A stretch of DNA of 47,307 nt, taken from positions 1 through 47,307 of the forward strand of contig NZ_JBGYBX010000072.1 of assembly GCF_041817755.1 (NCBI RefSeq). Direction: 5' to 3'. The notes under the pieces were generated by a model. It was not told where the DNA came from and did no database searches. It saw only the letters and a program-made list of their open reading frames with translations. This stretch comes from Glaesserella sp041817755 (GTDB lineage Bacteria; Pseudomonadota; Gammaproteobacteria; Enterobacterales; Pasteurellaceae). The position numbers and the translations under genes are program-made. Of this stretch, positions 34,787 through 43,308 are shown one piece after another (the stretch's first letter is position 1; each line of letters starts with the position of its first letter).

Positions 34787-36274
34787 ATGAGTTACGCCAT
34801 TGCCCAAACCAAAAACGGTCAACATATTGCTTTAACGGCCAAAATGGCAAACCGCCACGGTTTGATTGCCGGGGCAACCGGAACGGGAAAAACCGTCACC
34901 TTAAGAAAATTAGCCGAAGCGTTCAGTGATGACGGCGTACCGGTTTTTTTAGTGGATGTAAAAGGTGATTTGTCCGGTTTGGTACAAGCGGGCAGTTATC
35001 AAGGGAAAATTGCAGAACGTATCGAGCAATTCAATCTCGGCGGAGAAGGCTATTTATCCGGGTTTCCCGTTTCATTTTGGGATGTGTTCGGCGAAAGCGG
35101 TATTCCGCTGCGCACCACCATTTCCGAAATGGGGCCGATGCTCCTCGCCCGCTTGTTGAATTTAAACGACACCCAAGAAGGTTTATTAAATCTTGTCTTC
35201 CGTGTCGCCGACGATAAAGGTTTGCTCCTTATCGATCTGAAAGATTTGCGTACCCTGCTCAAATTCGTGGCGGAGAACGCCAAAACGTTCCAATTGGAAT
35301 ACGGTAATGTCTCCGCCGCCAGCGTCGGAGCCATTCAACGCGCCTTGCTCGCTCTTGAAAACGAAGGCGCTGCAAATCTATTCGGTGAGCCTGCTCTGGA
35401 TTTAAACGACTGGATGCAAACCCGCGACGGACGCGGTGTCATCAATATCTTGAATTCGGAAAAATTGATCAATTCACCGCGGATGTACGGCGCATTTTTG
35501 CTGTGGTTTATGGCGGAACTGTTTGAAAATTTACCGGAGGTTGGTGATCCCGACAAACCGAAATTCGTGCTGTTTTTCGATGAAGCCCACTTATTGTTTG
35601 ACGGTGCGCCGAAAGTATTGGTCGATAAAATCGAACAAGTGGTTCGCTTGATCCGTTCAAAAGGGGTCGGCGTATATTTTGTGACACAAAATCCGTTGGA
35701 TCTACCCGAATCGGTTTTAGGGCAATTAGGTAACCGCGTGCAACATGCGCTACGCGCCTTTACCCCGAAAGATCAAAAAGCGGTCAAATCCGCCGCCGAA
35801 ACCTTCCGTGCCAATCCGTCGGTCAATGTCGTGGAAGCCATTACCCAGCTTGGCGTAGGAGAAGCGTTAATTTCCGTTTTAGACGAAAAAGGGATGCCGA
35901 CACCGGTGGAAATTGCTTATGTTTATCCGCCGAAAAGCCAATTAAAACCGATTTCAGCCGACGAACGTATAGCCTTAGTAAGGCAGGATGACTTATATCT
36001 TCACTACAGTCAATTCGTCGATAATCAATCAGCATTTGAAGTACTGAACAGCCAAAGCCAAGCACAGCAACAGGCGGCGGAGCAAACCAAAGCGGAAGAA
36101 GAGAGTTTCCTCGGCGGTATGCTCGGCAGTATTTTCGGCACGAAGAAAAAAAGCGAACAAAGCATCGCCGAACAATTGGTCGGCAGTGTGGCGCAATCCG
36201 TCGGACGGAATTTGCGCAACCAAGTAACGAAGCAAATTATGCGCGGCATTTTAGGTGCAATAAGTAAAAAATAG
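34787..36274 (+). CDS. yjgR: HerA/FtsK-like ATPase, YjgR family (DUF853)
   Basis: The protein is 495 residues (E. coli YjgR is about 500). The Walker A motif GATGTGKT (residues 29-36) is followed by VFLVDVKGDLSG, and the Walker B region FVLFFDEAHLLFDGAPK near 261-277 is clear. VGVYFVTQNPLDLPESVLGQLGNRVQHALRAF is the sensor and arginine-finger region. A C-terminal tail of about 90 residues is rich in Q, A, E and S. The family belongs to HerA-type motor ATPases but its cellular role is not established. GAGGAG precedes the ATG; it starts 69 bases after rhlB. Confidence 0.88.
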   Translation: MSYAIAQTKNGQHIALTAKMANRHGLIAGATGTGKTVTLRKLAEAFSDDGVPVFLVDVKGDLSGLVQAGSYQGKIAERIEQFNLGGEGYLSGFPVSFWDVFGESGIPLRTTISEMGPMLLARLLNLNDTQEGLLNLVFRVADDKGLLLIDLKDLRTLLKFVAENAKTFQLEYGNVSAASVGAIQRALLALENEGAANLFGEPALDLNDWMQTRDGRGVINILNSEKLINSPRMYGAFLLWFMAELFENLPEVGDPDKPKFVLFFDEAHLLFDGAPKVLVDKIEQVVRLIRSKGVGVYFVTQNPLDLPESVLGQLGNRVQHALRAFTPKDQKAVKSAAETFRANPSVNVVEAITQLGVGEALISVLDEKGMPTPVEIAYVYPPKSQLKPISADERIALVRQDDLYLHYSQFVDNQSAFEVLNSQSQAQQQAAEQTKAEEESFLGGMLGSIFGTKKKSEQSIAEQLVGSVAQSVGRNLRNQVTKQIMRGILGAISKK

Positions 36275-36299
36275 CGTTTTACCTTATATGCAATAGATT

Positions 36300-36348
36300 A
36301 CAAGCGGTGAGATTTGCAAATTATTTTGCAAATCCCACCGCTTGTTTT
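36300..36348 (+). terminator. Terminator after yjgR built from two extended uptake signals
   Basis: ACAAGCGGTG/CACCGCTTGT (10 bp), one A-C mismatch, and GATTTGCAAA/TTTGCAAATC (10 bp) make a 21-position near-perfect hairpin with a 4-base loop, followed by TTTTATG. Each arm is an uptake signal with its AT-rich extension. It can serve both yjgR and the convergent methionine-rich gene. Confidence 0.85.
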
Positions 36349-36356
36349 ATGTCGGA

Positions 36357-36635
36357 TTACTTTTTCATTTCCGGTTTTTTCATCATTTCATCCGACATCA
36401 TTTTCTTCGCGTCATCCGATTTCATCTCCATCATCTGTTCGGATTTCATTCCCGTCTGTTCGGATGTTTTCTCTTTCATGGTTTCCATCTTCATTTCCGC
36501 CGGCTTCATGCATTTATCTCCTTTCATTTCCATACAAGGCTGCATTTGATCCGTTTTCATCTCCGTTTTGTTGTCCGCTGCATAAGCTGACATGGTGACA
36601 AGTGCGATTAATGCGGTAAATGTGTATTTTTTCAT
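36357..36635 (-). CDS. Methionine-rich secreted protein, MXKDX-repeat-like
   Basis: The protein is 92 residues: a signal peptide (MKKYTFTALIALVTMSAYA, cleavage near 19-20), then about 72 residues of low complexity. Roughly a quarter of the mature part is methionine (about 17) and much of the rest is Lys, Glu and Asp. Repeating units read MKTDQ, MKGDK, MKSEQ and MKSDD. This is the pattern of the small 'pentapeptide MXKDX' proteins. Two cysteines sit as CMEM and CMKP. Methionine-rich periplasmic proteins often bind Cu(I) or Ag(I), which is an inference here. GGAG precedes the ATG. Confidence 0.75.
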   Translation of the reverse strand: MKKYTFTALIALVTMSAYAADNKTEMKTDQMQPCMEMKGDKCMKPAEMKMETMKEKTSEQTGMKSEQMMEMKSDDAKKMMSDEMMKKPEMKK

Positions 36636-36785
36636 TTGAAATCTCCTTCAATCAGAAATAATGAATAACAATGTTGACTAACTTAGCCAATTCAATATTG
36701 GCATGCGATTAGACGAGGTTCAAAAGGAGAACTTACAGCTTCATGCTTAAGAATATGTAAAATTTTTATAGTTTATTGATTTATT

Positions 36786-36801
36786 TGTGAATGAACTCAC
36801 A
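36786..36801 (+). promoter_or_regulatory. CRP site upstream of afuA
   Basis: TGTGAATGAACTCACA has both perfect half-sites TGTGA and TCACA with a 6-base spacer. A possible -10 TATAGT is at 36833-36838 with no good -35, as expected for an activated promoter. The site centre would be about 51 bases before the start. Confidence 0.8.
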
Positions 36802-36865
36802 GTTTTCAGTCTCAAAATTCGTTATAGTGGTAACGTTTTCCATCTGATAATTAAAAGGATACGTT

Positions 36866-37900
36866 ATGAAACTCAAAACGCTTTCTCTTGCTCTTTCTTC
36901 TTTATTCTTAAGTTCTGTGATCGCAACCGAAGTCAATGCCGCCGGGCGTTTGGTCGTTTATTGCAGTGCGACCAATTTAATGTGCGAACAGGAAACCCAA
37001 GCTTTCGGTAAAAAATACGATGTAAAAGTCTCATTTATCCGTAACGGTTCGGGTAGCACCTTGGCAAAAGTCGAAGCGGAAAAAAATAACCCGCAGGCCG
37101 ACGTATGGTACGGCGGGACCTTTGATCCGCAATCTCAAGCCGGTGAAATGGGGCTACTAGAAGCCTATCAATCCCCGAATCTGTCTCAAATCATAGAAAA
37201 ATTCCGCGATCCGGCAAAAGTAAAAGGGAACTACACGTCCGCTATTTACATGGGAATTTTAGGATTCGGCGTGAACCTTGACCGTTTGAAAAAACTTGGT
37301 ATCGAAAAAGTCCCGACTTCGTGGGAAGATTTGCTCGACCCGCGCTTAGCCGGTGAAATCCAAATTGCCGATCCGCAAAGTTCCGGGACGGCATACACGG
37401 CAATTGCAACCTTCGTTCAGCTTTGGGGCGAAGAAAAAGCGTTTGATTATTTCAAAAAATTGCATAAAAACGTTTCTCAATATACCAAATCCGGTATTAC
37501 ACCATCCCGTAATACCGCCCGCGGCGAAACCACTATCGGTATCGGTTTCCTGCATGACTATTCCGTTGAGAAGAAAAACGGCGCCAATATCGAAATGGTC
37601 GTACCGAGTGAAGGAACTGGTTATGAATTAGGCGGTGTCAGTATTTTAAAAGGCTCCCGCAACTTGGAGAATGCCAAACTGTTCGTCGATTGGGCATTGT
37701 CCAAAGAAGCTCAAGAGCTTTCATGGCAAAAAGGTGAAGCCTTCCAAGTATTGACCAATACGACGGCGGAACCTTCACCGTATTCACTCGATCCGAAAAC
37801 CTTGAAGTTGATCGACTATAATTTTGAGAAATACGGTTCGACCGACGAGCGTAAACGTTTAATCGATAAATGGGTATCCGAAGTGAAATTAGCCAATTAA
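36866..37900 (+). CDS. afuA: Sugar-phosphate ABC transporter substrate-binding protein AfuA
   Basis: The protein is 344 residues with a 25-residue signal peptide ending ATEVNA. It belongs to the Fbp/AfuA class of binding proteins and is usually annotated as iron(III)-binding. However, the Actinobacillus pleuropneumoniae AfuA binds glucose-6-phosphate and related sugar phosphates. The residues I recall from that structure, His205, Asp206 and Glu229 of the mature protein, are matched here by H230, D231 (GFLHDY) and E254 (GYELGG). The tyrosine pair that binds iron in FbpA is not seen. It opens afuABC, with a CRP site upstream and a hairpin downstream. Confidence 0.9.
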   Translation: MKLKTLSLALSSLFLSSVIATEVNAAGRLVVYCSATNLMCEQETQAFGKKYDVKVSFIRNGSGSTLAKVEAEKNNPQADVWYGGTFDPQSQAGEMGLLEAYQSPNLSQIIEKFRDPAKVKGNYTSAIYMGILGFGVNLDRLKKLGIEKVPTSWEDLLDPRLAGEIQIADPQSSGTAYTAIATFVQLWGEEKAFDYFKKLHKNVSQYTKSGITPSRNTARGETTIGIGFLHDYSVEKKNGANIEMVVPSEGTGYELGGVSILKGSRNLENAKLFVDWALSKEAQELSWQKGEAFQVLTNTTAEPSPYSLDPKTLKLIDYNFEKYGSTDERKRLIDKWVSEVKLAN

Positions 37901-37938
37901 TCGGCAATGTTGCTTAATCGCCTGCGTTTTATCCTCAT

Positions 37939-37959
37939 CCCCCTACATAATGTAGGGGG
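37939..37959 (+). repeat. Intercistronic hairpin between afuA and afuB
   Basis: CCCCCTACAT and ATGTAGGGGG are separated by a single A, forming a perfect 10-base inverted repeat 38 bases after the afuA stop. No T-run follows. Such stems between a binding-protein gene and its permease gene commonly protect the upstream message or reduce readthrough. Confidence 0.75.
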
Positions 37960-38055
37960 AAACGTTTAACATATCGTCCGTTAATTCTATATTCGGCATA
38001 GATACTGTGTCGCACGACAGAACCCGTTGTACAAAAATTATTTTTGTGAGGTCTT

Positions 38056-40095
38056 ATGCAAACTGCTTTTTTTTCCCGACCGCCTTTTTGGGTGCTGCTT
38101 TCTTTTTTGGGCTTTGCACTCATGCCGTCAATCGCTTTGGATTACGGCTTATTTGAATCGACATCCGATGAATTTCTTGCCGCAATGGGCTGGTCAAGCC
38201 TCAATGTGACTTGGGCTTGGTTTTTACCACTGTTGGCATTTTTAATTCCTAATAAAACCCAAAGTCCATTACGCAGCAAAATAGAATTACTCGGTATTGC
38301 CGTGCTTTTTCTGTTTATTTTTATTTCGGCAATTATTGCCAAAGTCAGCCTCGGCTATGCGGTGATGTTTATCATTGTTACCCTGATTGCCTTAGCGACC
38401 AATGCGCTGGCTAACTTGAAAATCATGCAAGGCGATCGCTTTATCATTGCCTCATTAATCAGCATTATTTTGTTGATTTTCTTCTTTATCGTCTATCCGA
38501 CCGTCGCCATTTTTATCTCCATGTTCTATGACGGCAGTGAATTCGTACCGAGCCAAGTCGTTAGCATATTAAAACAGCCTTATGTACTGCGCGTCATCAC
38601 AAACTCATTAAGCGTCGCGACCACGGTGGGCATTCTCTCCACCTTATTCGGCCTTGCCTTTGCGCTGTACACGACCAGAATCGCCAAACGTACGGCATTT
38701 ATCGGTAAAATTTTCTCCATTTTACCGATCGTCACACCGCCGTTTGTGGTCGGACTCGGAGTAACCCTGATGCTCGGACGTTCCGGTTACGTCACGGCAT
38801 TTCTTGTCGAATATTTAGGCTTCAATAATAACTGGCTTTACGGCTTTACCGGCATTGTCATCGCTCATACACTGGCACTGACACCAATGTCATTTATGAT
38901 TTTGGAGGGAGCATTAAAATCGATTCATCCATCTGTTGAAGAGGCCGCATACACATTACGTTCAAACCGTTATCAAGCGTTTTTTAACATCATCTTTCCG
39001 CTGTTAAAACCGGCGCTTGCCAACTCCTTTTTGGTTGTCGTGATTCAATCCCTTGCCGATTTCAGTACACCATTGGTATTGGGAGGAAGCTTCGACGTTA
39101 TCGCCACGCAAATCTATTTTTACATCGCCGGCTCACAATTGGATTACGCCTCCGCCAGTACGTTAGGATCCATCTTATTGGTCTTTTCCTTAGCGATCTT
39201 CGTCATTCAATACTTATGGATCGGTAATCGCTCGTATGTCACCGTTTCAGGGAAATCCTATCGGGGAGACGTTCAAGATTTACCCGGTACAATGAAAGCT
39301 GCGATTATTGCAACGCTCAGTGCTTGGGTGTTATTTAACCTTGTACTCTACGGCAGTATTTTCTACGGCAGCTTTACCGTAAACTGGGGGGTCGATTACA
39401 CGCTGACATTAGACAATTACCGCAGCCTCTTCGGACAAGGTTTTAGCGACGGTGCATGGCCGTCATTAATTCAAACCGTGATCTTTGCGGCAAGTGCCGC
39501 CCCGATTACGGCACTTTTCGGTTTGTTGATCGCCTACATTACCGTCCGCCGCGATTTCAAAGGAAAAAAAACCTTGGAATTTTTAACACTGCTCTGCTTT
39601 GCCGTTCCTGGCACCGTTGCCGGGGTATCGTATATCCTTGCCTTTAACAATGCACCGATCTATCTGACCGGTACCGGTATTATCATCATTTTGTCTATGG
39701 TGATGCGGAACATGCCTGTCGGTATGCGCGCCGCCATAGCCGGACTCGGACAATTGGATAAATCACTGGATGAAGCGTCCCTATCACTCAAAGCCGGTTC
39801 ACTGAAAACCCTCTTCTTCGTCGTATTGCCGTTACTCAAACCGGCGTTACTTTCCGCCTTAGTTACCAGCTTTGTACGGGCGATGACAACCGTGAGCGCC
39901 ATTGTCTTCCTCGTTACGGCGGATACCCGAGTGGCGACGTCCTACATCCTAAATCGGGTGGAAGACGGCGAATACGGTATCGCTATCGCGTACGGTTCGA
40001 TCTTAATCGTCGTCATGATGGCAATCATCTTCTTATTTGACTGGATTGTGGGAGACACCCGCATCGCCCGCTCTAAAGCGAAAAAAATGAATTAA
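38056..40095 (+). CDS. afuB: Sugar-phosphate ABC transporter permease AfuB (fused, two permease units)
   Basis: The protein is 679 residues and holds two BPD-type permease domains in one chain, as in FbpB. Each has an EAA loop: EEAAYTLRSNRYQAFFNIIF near residue 295-314 and DEASLSLKAGSLKTLFFVVL near 575-594. A membrane-rich N-terminal segment of about 120 residues precedes the first unit. With AfuA and AfuC it forms the importer. GAGG lies before the ATG. It is separated from afuA by 155 bases that contain the hairpin. Confidence 0.93.
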   Translation: MQTAFFSRPPFWVLLSFLGFALMPSIALDYGLFESTSDEFLAAMGWSSLNVTWAWFLPLLAFLIPNKTQSPLRSKIELLGIAVLFLFIFISAIIAKVSLGYAVMFIIVTLIALATNALANLKIMQGDRFIIASLISIILLIFFFIVYPTVAIFISMFYDGSEFVPSQVVSILKQPYVLRVITNSLSVATTVGILSTLFGLAFALYTTRIAKRTAFIGKIFSILPIVTPPFVVGLGVTLMLGRSGYVTAFLVEYLGFNNNWLYGFTGIVIAHTLALTPMSFMILEGALKSIHPSVEEAAYTLRSNRYQAFFNIIFPLLKPALANSFLVVVIQSLADFSTPLVLGGSFDVIATQIYFYIAGSQLDYASASTLGSILLVFSLAIFVIQYLWIGNRSYVTVSGKSYRGDVQDLPGTMKAAIIATLSAWVLFNLVLYGSIFYGSFTVNWGVDYTLTLDNYRSLFGQGFSDGAWPSLIQTVIFAASAAPITALFGLLIAYITVRRDFKGKKTLEFLTLLCFAVPGTVAGVSYILAFNNAPIYLTGTGIIIILSMVMRNMPVGMRAAIAGLGQLDKSLDEASLSLKAGSLKTLFFVVLPLLKPALLSALVTSFVRAMTTVSAIVFLVTADTRVATSYILNRVEDGEYGIAIAYGSILIVVMMAIIFLFDWIVGDTRIARSKAKKMN

Positions 40096-40105
40096 GGATA
40101 ACAAC

Positions 40106-41158
40106 ATGGAACAACAACGTGATTTTTTAGTTTTAAAAAACGTAACCAAATCCTTTGGCAAAGCCACGGTTATTGATAATTTAACCTTGTCGATCAAAAA
40201 AGGCACCATGGTCACACTACTCGGACCGTCCGGCTGCGGTAAAACTACCGTATTACGTTTGGTTGCCGGTTTGGAAAGCCCGACCAGCGGACAAATTTTC
40301 ATTGACGGTGAAGATGTCACCCACAGCTCGATTCAACAGCGCGATATTTGTATCGTGTTTCAATCCTACGCACTGTTTCCACACATGTCGATTGGCGATA
40401 ACGTCGGCTACGGCTTAAAAATGCAAGGCGTGCCGAAAGCCGAGCGCCAACAGCGGGTAAAAGAAGCGTTGGAATTGGTCGATCTTGCCGGTTTTGAAGA
40501 TCGTTATGTCGATCAAATTTCAGGCGGTCAACAACAGCGCGTTGCCTTGGCGCGCGCCTTGATTCTCAAACCGAAAGTGTTACTGTTTGACGAACCGCTC
40601 AGTAACTTGGATGCGAATTTGCGCCGTTCCATGCGGGAAAAAATTCGCGAATTGCAACAACGGTTAAACATAACTTCACTTTATGTGACGCACGATCAAA
40701 CCGAAGCTTTTGCGGTGTCCGATGAAGTTATCGTAATGGATAAGGGCATCATTAAACAAAAAGACACCGCCAAAATGCTTTATTTGCAGCCGAATTCGCT
40801 GTTTTTAGCCAATTTTATGGGCGAGTCGACTATTTTGGACGGCAAACGGACGGAAGATACCATTCAGATCGGCACGTTCCGTTTTACGTTAGAAGACGCG
40901 GCACGTTTCAATGTGCCGAACGGCGATTGTTTGGTCGGTATTCGACCTGAAGCCGTTCAGCTATTGGCTCAAGGCGATGAGAATCAGCGGTGCGAAATCA
41001 AGCACGCCGTTTACATGGGTAATCACTGGGAAGTGGTCGTGCGTTGGCAAGGTAAAGAAATTTTGGTGAATCTCAATCCCGAACATTACGATGAAAACCG
41101 CCAACAACATTATATTCACTTAATGAATAAGGGGATTTTCTTATTGAATAACGCCTAA
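40106..41158 (+). CDS. afuC: Sugar-phosphate ABC transporter ATPase AfuC
   Basis: The protein is 350 residues. Walker A is GPSGCGKTT near residue 39-47, the ABC signature is ISGGQQQRVALARAL near 135-149, Walker B is VLLFDEPLSNLD near 156-167, and the switch histidine follows in YVTHDQTEA. A C-terminal TOBE-like domain of about 110 residues begins near 240. AAGGATAACAAC precedes the ATG, and the gap to afuB is 10 bases. Database entries often call this an iron(III) ATPase; in this operon it energises AfuB. Confidence 0.94.
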   Translation: MEQQRDFLVLKNVTKSFGKATVIDNLTLSIKKGTMVTLLGPSGCGKTTVLRLVAGLESPTSGQIFIDGEDVTHSSIQQRDICIVFQSYALFPHMSIGDNVGYGLKMQGVPKAERQQRVKEALELVDLAGFEDRYVDQISGGQQQRVALARALILKPKVLLFDEPLSNLDANLRRSMREKIRELQQRLNITSLYVTHDQTEAFAVSDEVIVMDKGIIKQKDTAKMLYLQPNSLFLANFMGESTILDGKRTEDTIQIGTFRFTLEDAARFNVPNGDCLVGIRPEAVQLLAQGDENQRCEIKHAVYMGNHWEVVVRWQGKEILVNLNPEHYDENRQQHYIHLMNKGIFLLNNA

Positions 41159-41231
41159 TTTCGCTGTTTGACAAGCGGTCGGTTTCGGCTCGAATTTTGC
41201 AAATGTGGTGATACCGTGTGCTGCCGACCGC

Positions 41232-43235
41232 TTATCCCGTTCTGCCTTTTAATAAGTGCCTCATCCACGTTCGGTTGGTGCTTAAATTATGTAGAATCTC
41301 TTCACTCAACGGTATCGGTTCCCCGCACAATTGACTTACCAAGATTTCGCCCAGCAACGGTGCCGTTGTCAATCCGCGCGAACCAAGCCCCGCCACCATA
41401 TACAATTGCGGATAATATGCCGCCGGTTCAATCGCTTCTCTACGGCGTAATTGATTGTATAAATTCGCATACTGCCGCTTCTGTTCGGCAAACTGTGGTA
41501 CGGCACCGACCATCGGCACACGATCCCGAAATGCCGCCCGAATGCCGACTTTGGCAAGGTGTTGCGACAGATCGATATTTTCCGTCCAATCACAAGCGGT
41601 CAGATTTTGTTGAAGTTTTGCAATATTTTGCTGATGTTCGGCAATGCTGAAACCGTTATCCGCATTATCACGCACGTGGCTTGCACCGATACAATGCGTT
41701 TGAGTGCTTGGCGACATCGGGGTCAAATAACCGTCGTAACAGACCACGCATTGTAACGTTGAGAGTAGCGGCGTTGTCGGAACTTGGCTGACTTGCCCGC
41801 GTACAGGATAAAGCGGAATGCCTTTCGTTTGGGCAAACTCGGTCAGCGTATGTCCGTTTGCCAACACCATGACTTGGTGGGAAATCGTCTTTCCTTGATG
41901 TAACCAATGCCACTGACCGTTTTCAAACCGAATCGATTCGACATGGTGATTCAATTCTATGCGTAATCCCAATGTTTCCAAATAGCGAAAGCCCTGTTGC
42001 ACAAGCTGCTGCGGTGATAACCACCCGCCTTGAGCCATAAATGCACCGCCGTTCGGCACCGTCAATCCCAATAAATCACTCAATTCCACGGCGGAACAGA
42101 GCCGGTAAAGCGCGTCATCCCAACCTTGTTCTGCAATATGGTGTAATTTTTTTGCCGTTTTGTCGTTATAGGCGTACAGCGCCACCCCGCTCAAAGCACA
42201 TTCAAATTCCACCTTTTCGCTAAGTTGTGCCAATCGCTGCAAGGCGTAATCGAACGCATGCACATAAAAACGAACATTGCGCTCATCGTCGTCGCTGAGT
42301 TGCGGATAAATCGCCCCTTGTTTATTGCCCGAGGCATTAAGCGCCAACTGTTCGTCTTTACAATACAACGTGACTTTTTTCCCGCGCTCCAATAAAGATA
42401 ATGCGATAAACAAACTCGCGACCCCGCCGCCGATAACCGCAACGTCGTCCTCGTCCTGCGAGGACGGTTGGAAAAAATAAGGGAAACGATAAGCCGTCGG
42501 TGACATTTCATGTAATTTTTCGCCCCACAACATTTCCCGCTTTTTACCGAAGCCTTTGCGTTTTTTCACCTCAAAACCGACCGCTTGTAATCCCCGTCTC
42601 ACCTGACTTGCTGCGGTAAAGGTGGCAAAAGAGCCGCCTAAACGGGTTAAACGAAACATCTGCATATAAAGCCGTTCATTCCACATGTCAGGATTTTTGT
42701 CGGGGGCAAAACCGTCCAAGAACCAACAATCGATTGAACCTGCCGCCCGATCGCCCAATTGCGGTAAATTTTCCGCCAAATCACCGAACCACAGATCGAG
42801 GTAAATTCCGTCAATATGATAACGCTGACACCCCACCTGTCTCGGTTGCCAACAAGCGGTCAGTTTTTGCGAAAATTTTGCAAATTGAGGATAGTTCGCA
42901 TGAACTTGCACCAATTGCGCCGAGGTGAGCGGAAATTTCTCAAATGAAATGAAATACAATCGGGTTAAGGGGTGGGTCGGAAACGCCGCCCGAAAACGTT
43001 CAAATTGTTCGGCAATCGCCAAAAAATTTAAACCGGTCCCGAAGCCGGTTTCGGCAATCACAAAATGGGCTCGCGAATGCGATTGCCATTTCTGCCATAG
43101 CTGATTACCGTCTTGGAAAACATACCGACTTTCCGCCAAACCGTCTTGGGTGGAAAAATAAATATCGTCAAATTGTTCGGAAACGGGCGTGCCGTTTTCA
43201 TTCAATGAAAGTGTTGCGAAGGTAAGTTTAGTCAT
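41232..43235 (-). CDS. mnmC: Bifunctional tRNA wobble-uridine modification protein MnmC
   Basis: MnmC completes mnm5(s2)U34. Its FAD-dependent C-terminal domain removes the carboxymethyl group of cmnm5U and its N-terminal SAM-dependent domain methylates the product. The protein is 667 residues (668 in E. coli). The methyltransferase half has AETGFGTGLNFL near residue 61-72 and WFLDGFAPDKNPDMW near 171-185. The oxidase half starts with the dinucleotide motif VAVIGGGVASLFIALSLLERG near 263-283. Three uptake signals lie inside the gene (41592, 42580, 42852). No strong ribosome site precedes the ATG. Confidence 0.95.
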   Translation of the reverse strand: MTKLTFATLSLNENGTPVSEQFDDIYFSTQDGLAESRYVFQDGNQLWQKWQSHSRAHFVIAETGFGTGLNFLAIAEQFERFRAAFPTHPLTRLYFISFEKFPLTSAQLVQVHANYPQFAKFSQKLTACWQPRQVGCQRYHIDGIYLDLWFGDLAENLPQLGDRAAGSIDCWFLDGFAPDKNPDMWNERLYMQMFRLTRLGGSFATFTAASQVRRGLQAVGFEVKKRKGFGKKREMLWGEKLHEMSPTAYRFPYFFQPSSQDEDDVAVIGGGVASLFIALSLLERGKKVTLYCKDEQLALNASGNKQGAIYPQLSDDDERNVRFYVHAFDYALQRLAQLSEKVEFECALSGVALYAYNDKTAKKLHHIAEQGWDDALYRLCSAVELSDLLGLTVPNGGAFMAQGGWLSPQQLVQQGFRYLETLGLRIELNHHVESIRFENGQWHWLHQGKTISHQVMVLANGHTLTEFAQTKGIPLYPVRGQVSQVPTTPLLSTLQCVVCYDGYLTPMSPSTQTHCIGASHVRDNADNGFSIAEHQQNIAKLQQNLTACDWTENIDLSQHLAKVGIRAAFRDRVPMVGAVPQFAEQKRQYANLYNQLRRREAIEPAAYYPQLYMVAGLGSRGLTTAPLLGEILVSQLCGEPIPLSEEILHNLSTNRTWMRHLLKGRTG

Positions 43236-43265
43236 ACGGCGATAAGAAATAAAGGCAATAAAAAT

Positions 43266-43290
43266 GGCGAGTCAATGTCGCTGACTCACC
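43266..43290 (-). terminator. Terminator of the 26-residue membrane-protein gene
   Basis: On the minus strand GGTGAGTCA pairs with TGACTCGCC (9 bp with one G-U pair) around a 7-base loop, followed by ATTTTTATT. It lies 18 bases after the stop codon of the small gene, and upstream of mnmC. Confidence 0.82.
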
Positions 43291-43308
43291 ATCTCCGTAT
43301 TATATTTG

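Noticed and set aside
36307..36598. Three overlapping plus-strand frames opposite the methionine-rich gene
   Set aside because: They are phenylalanine- and serine-rich translations of the complement of a low-complexity sequence. The minus frame has a signal peptide and ribosome site.
36686..36702. Inverted repeat GCCAAT/ATTGGC before the methionine-rich gene
   Set aside because: It is only 6 bp with a 5-base spacer, not a recognised operator; chance is likely in this AT-rich spacer.
41168..41650. A 160-codon plus-strand frame after afuC
   Set aside because: It begins within an uptake signal and runs antisense to the end of mnmC; no ribosome site or family resemblance.
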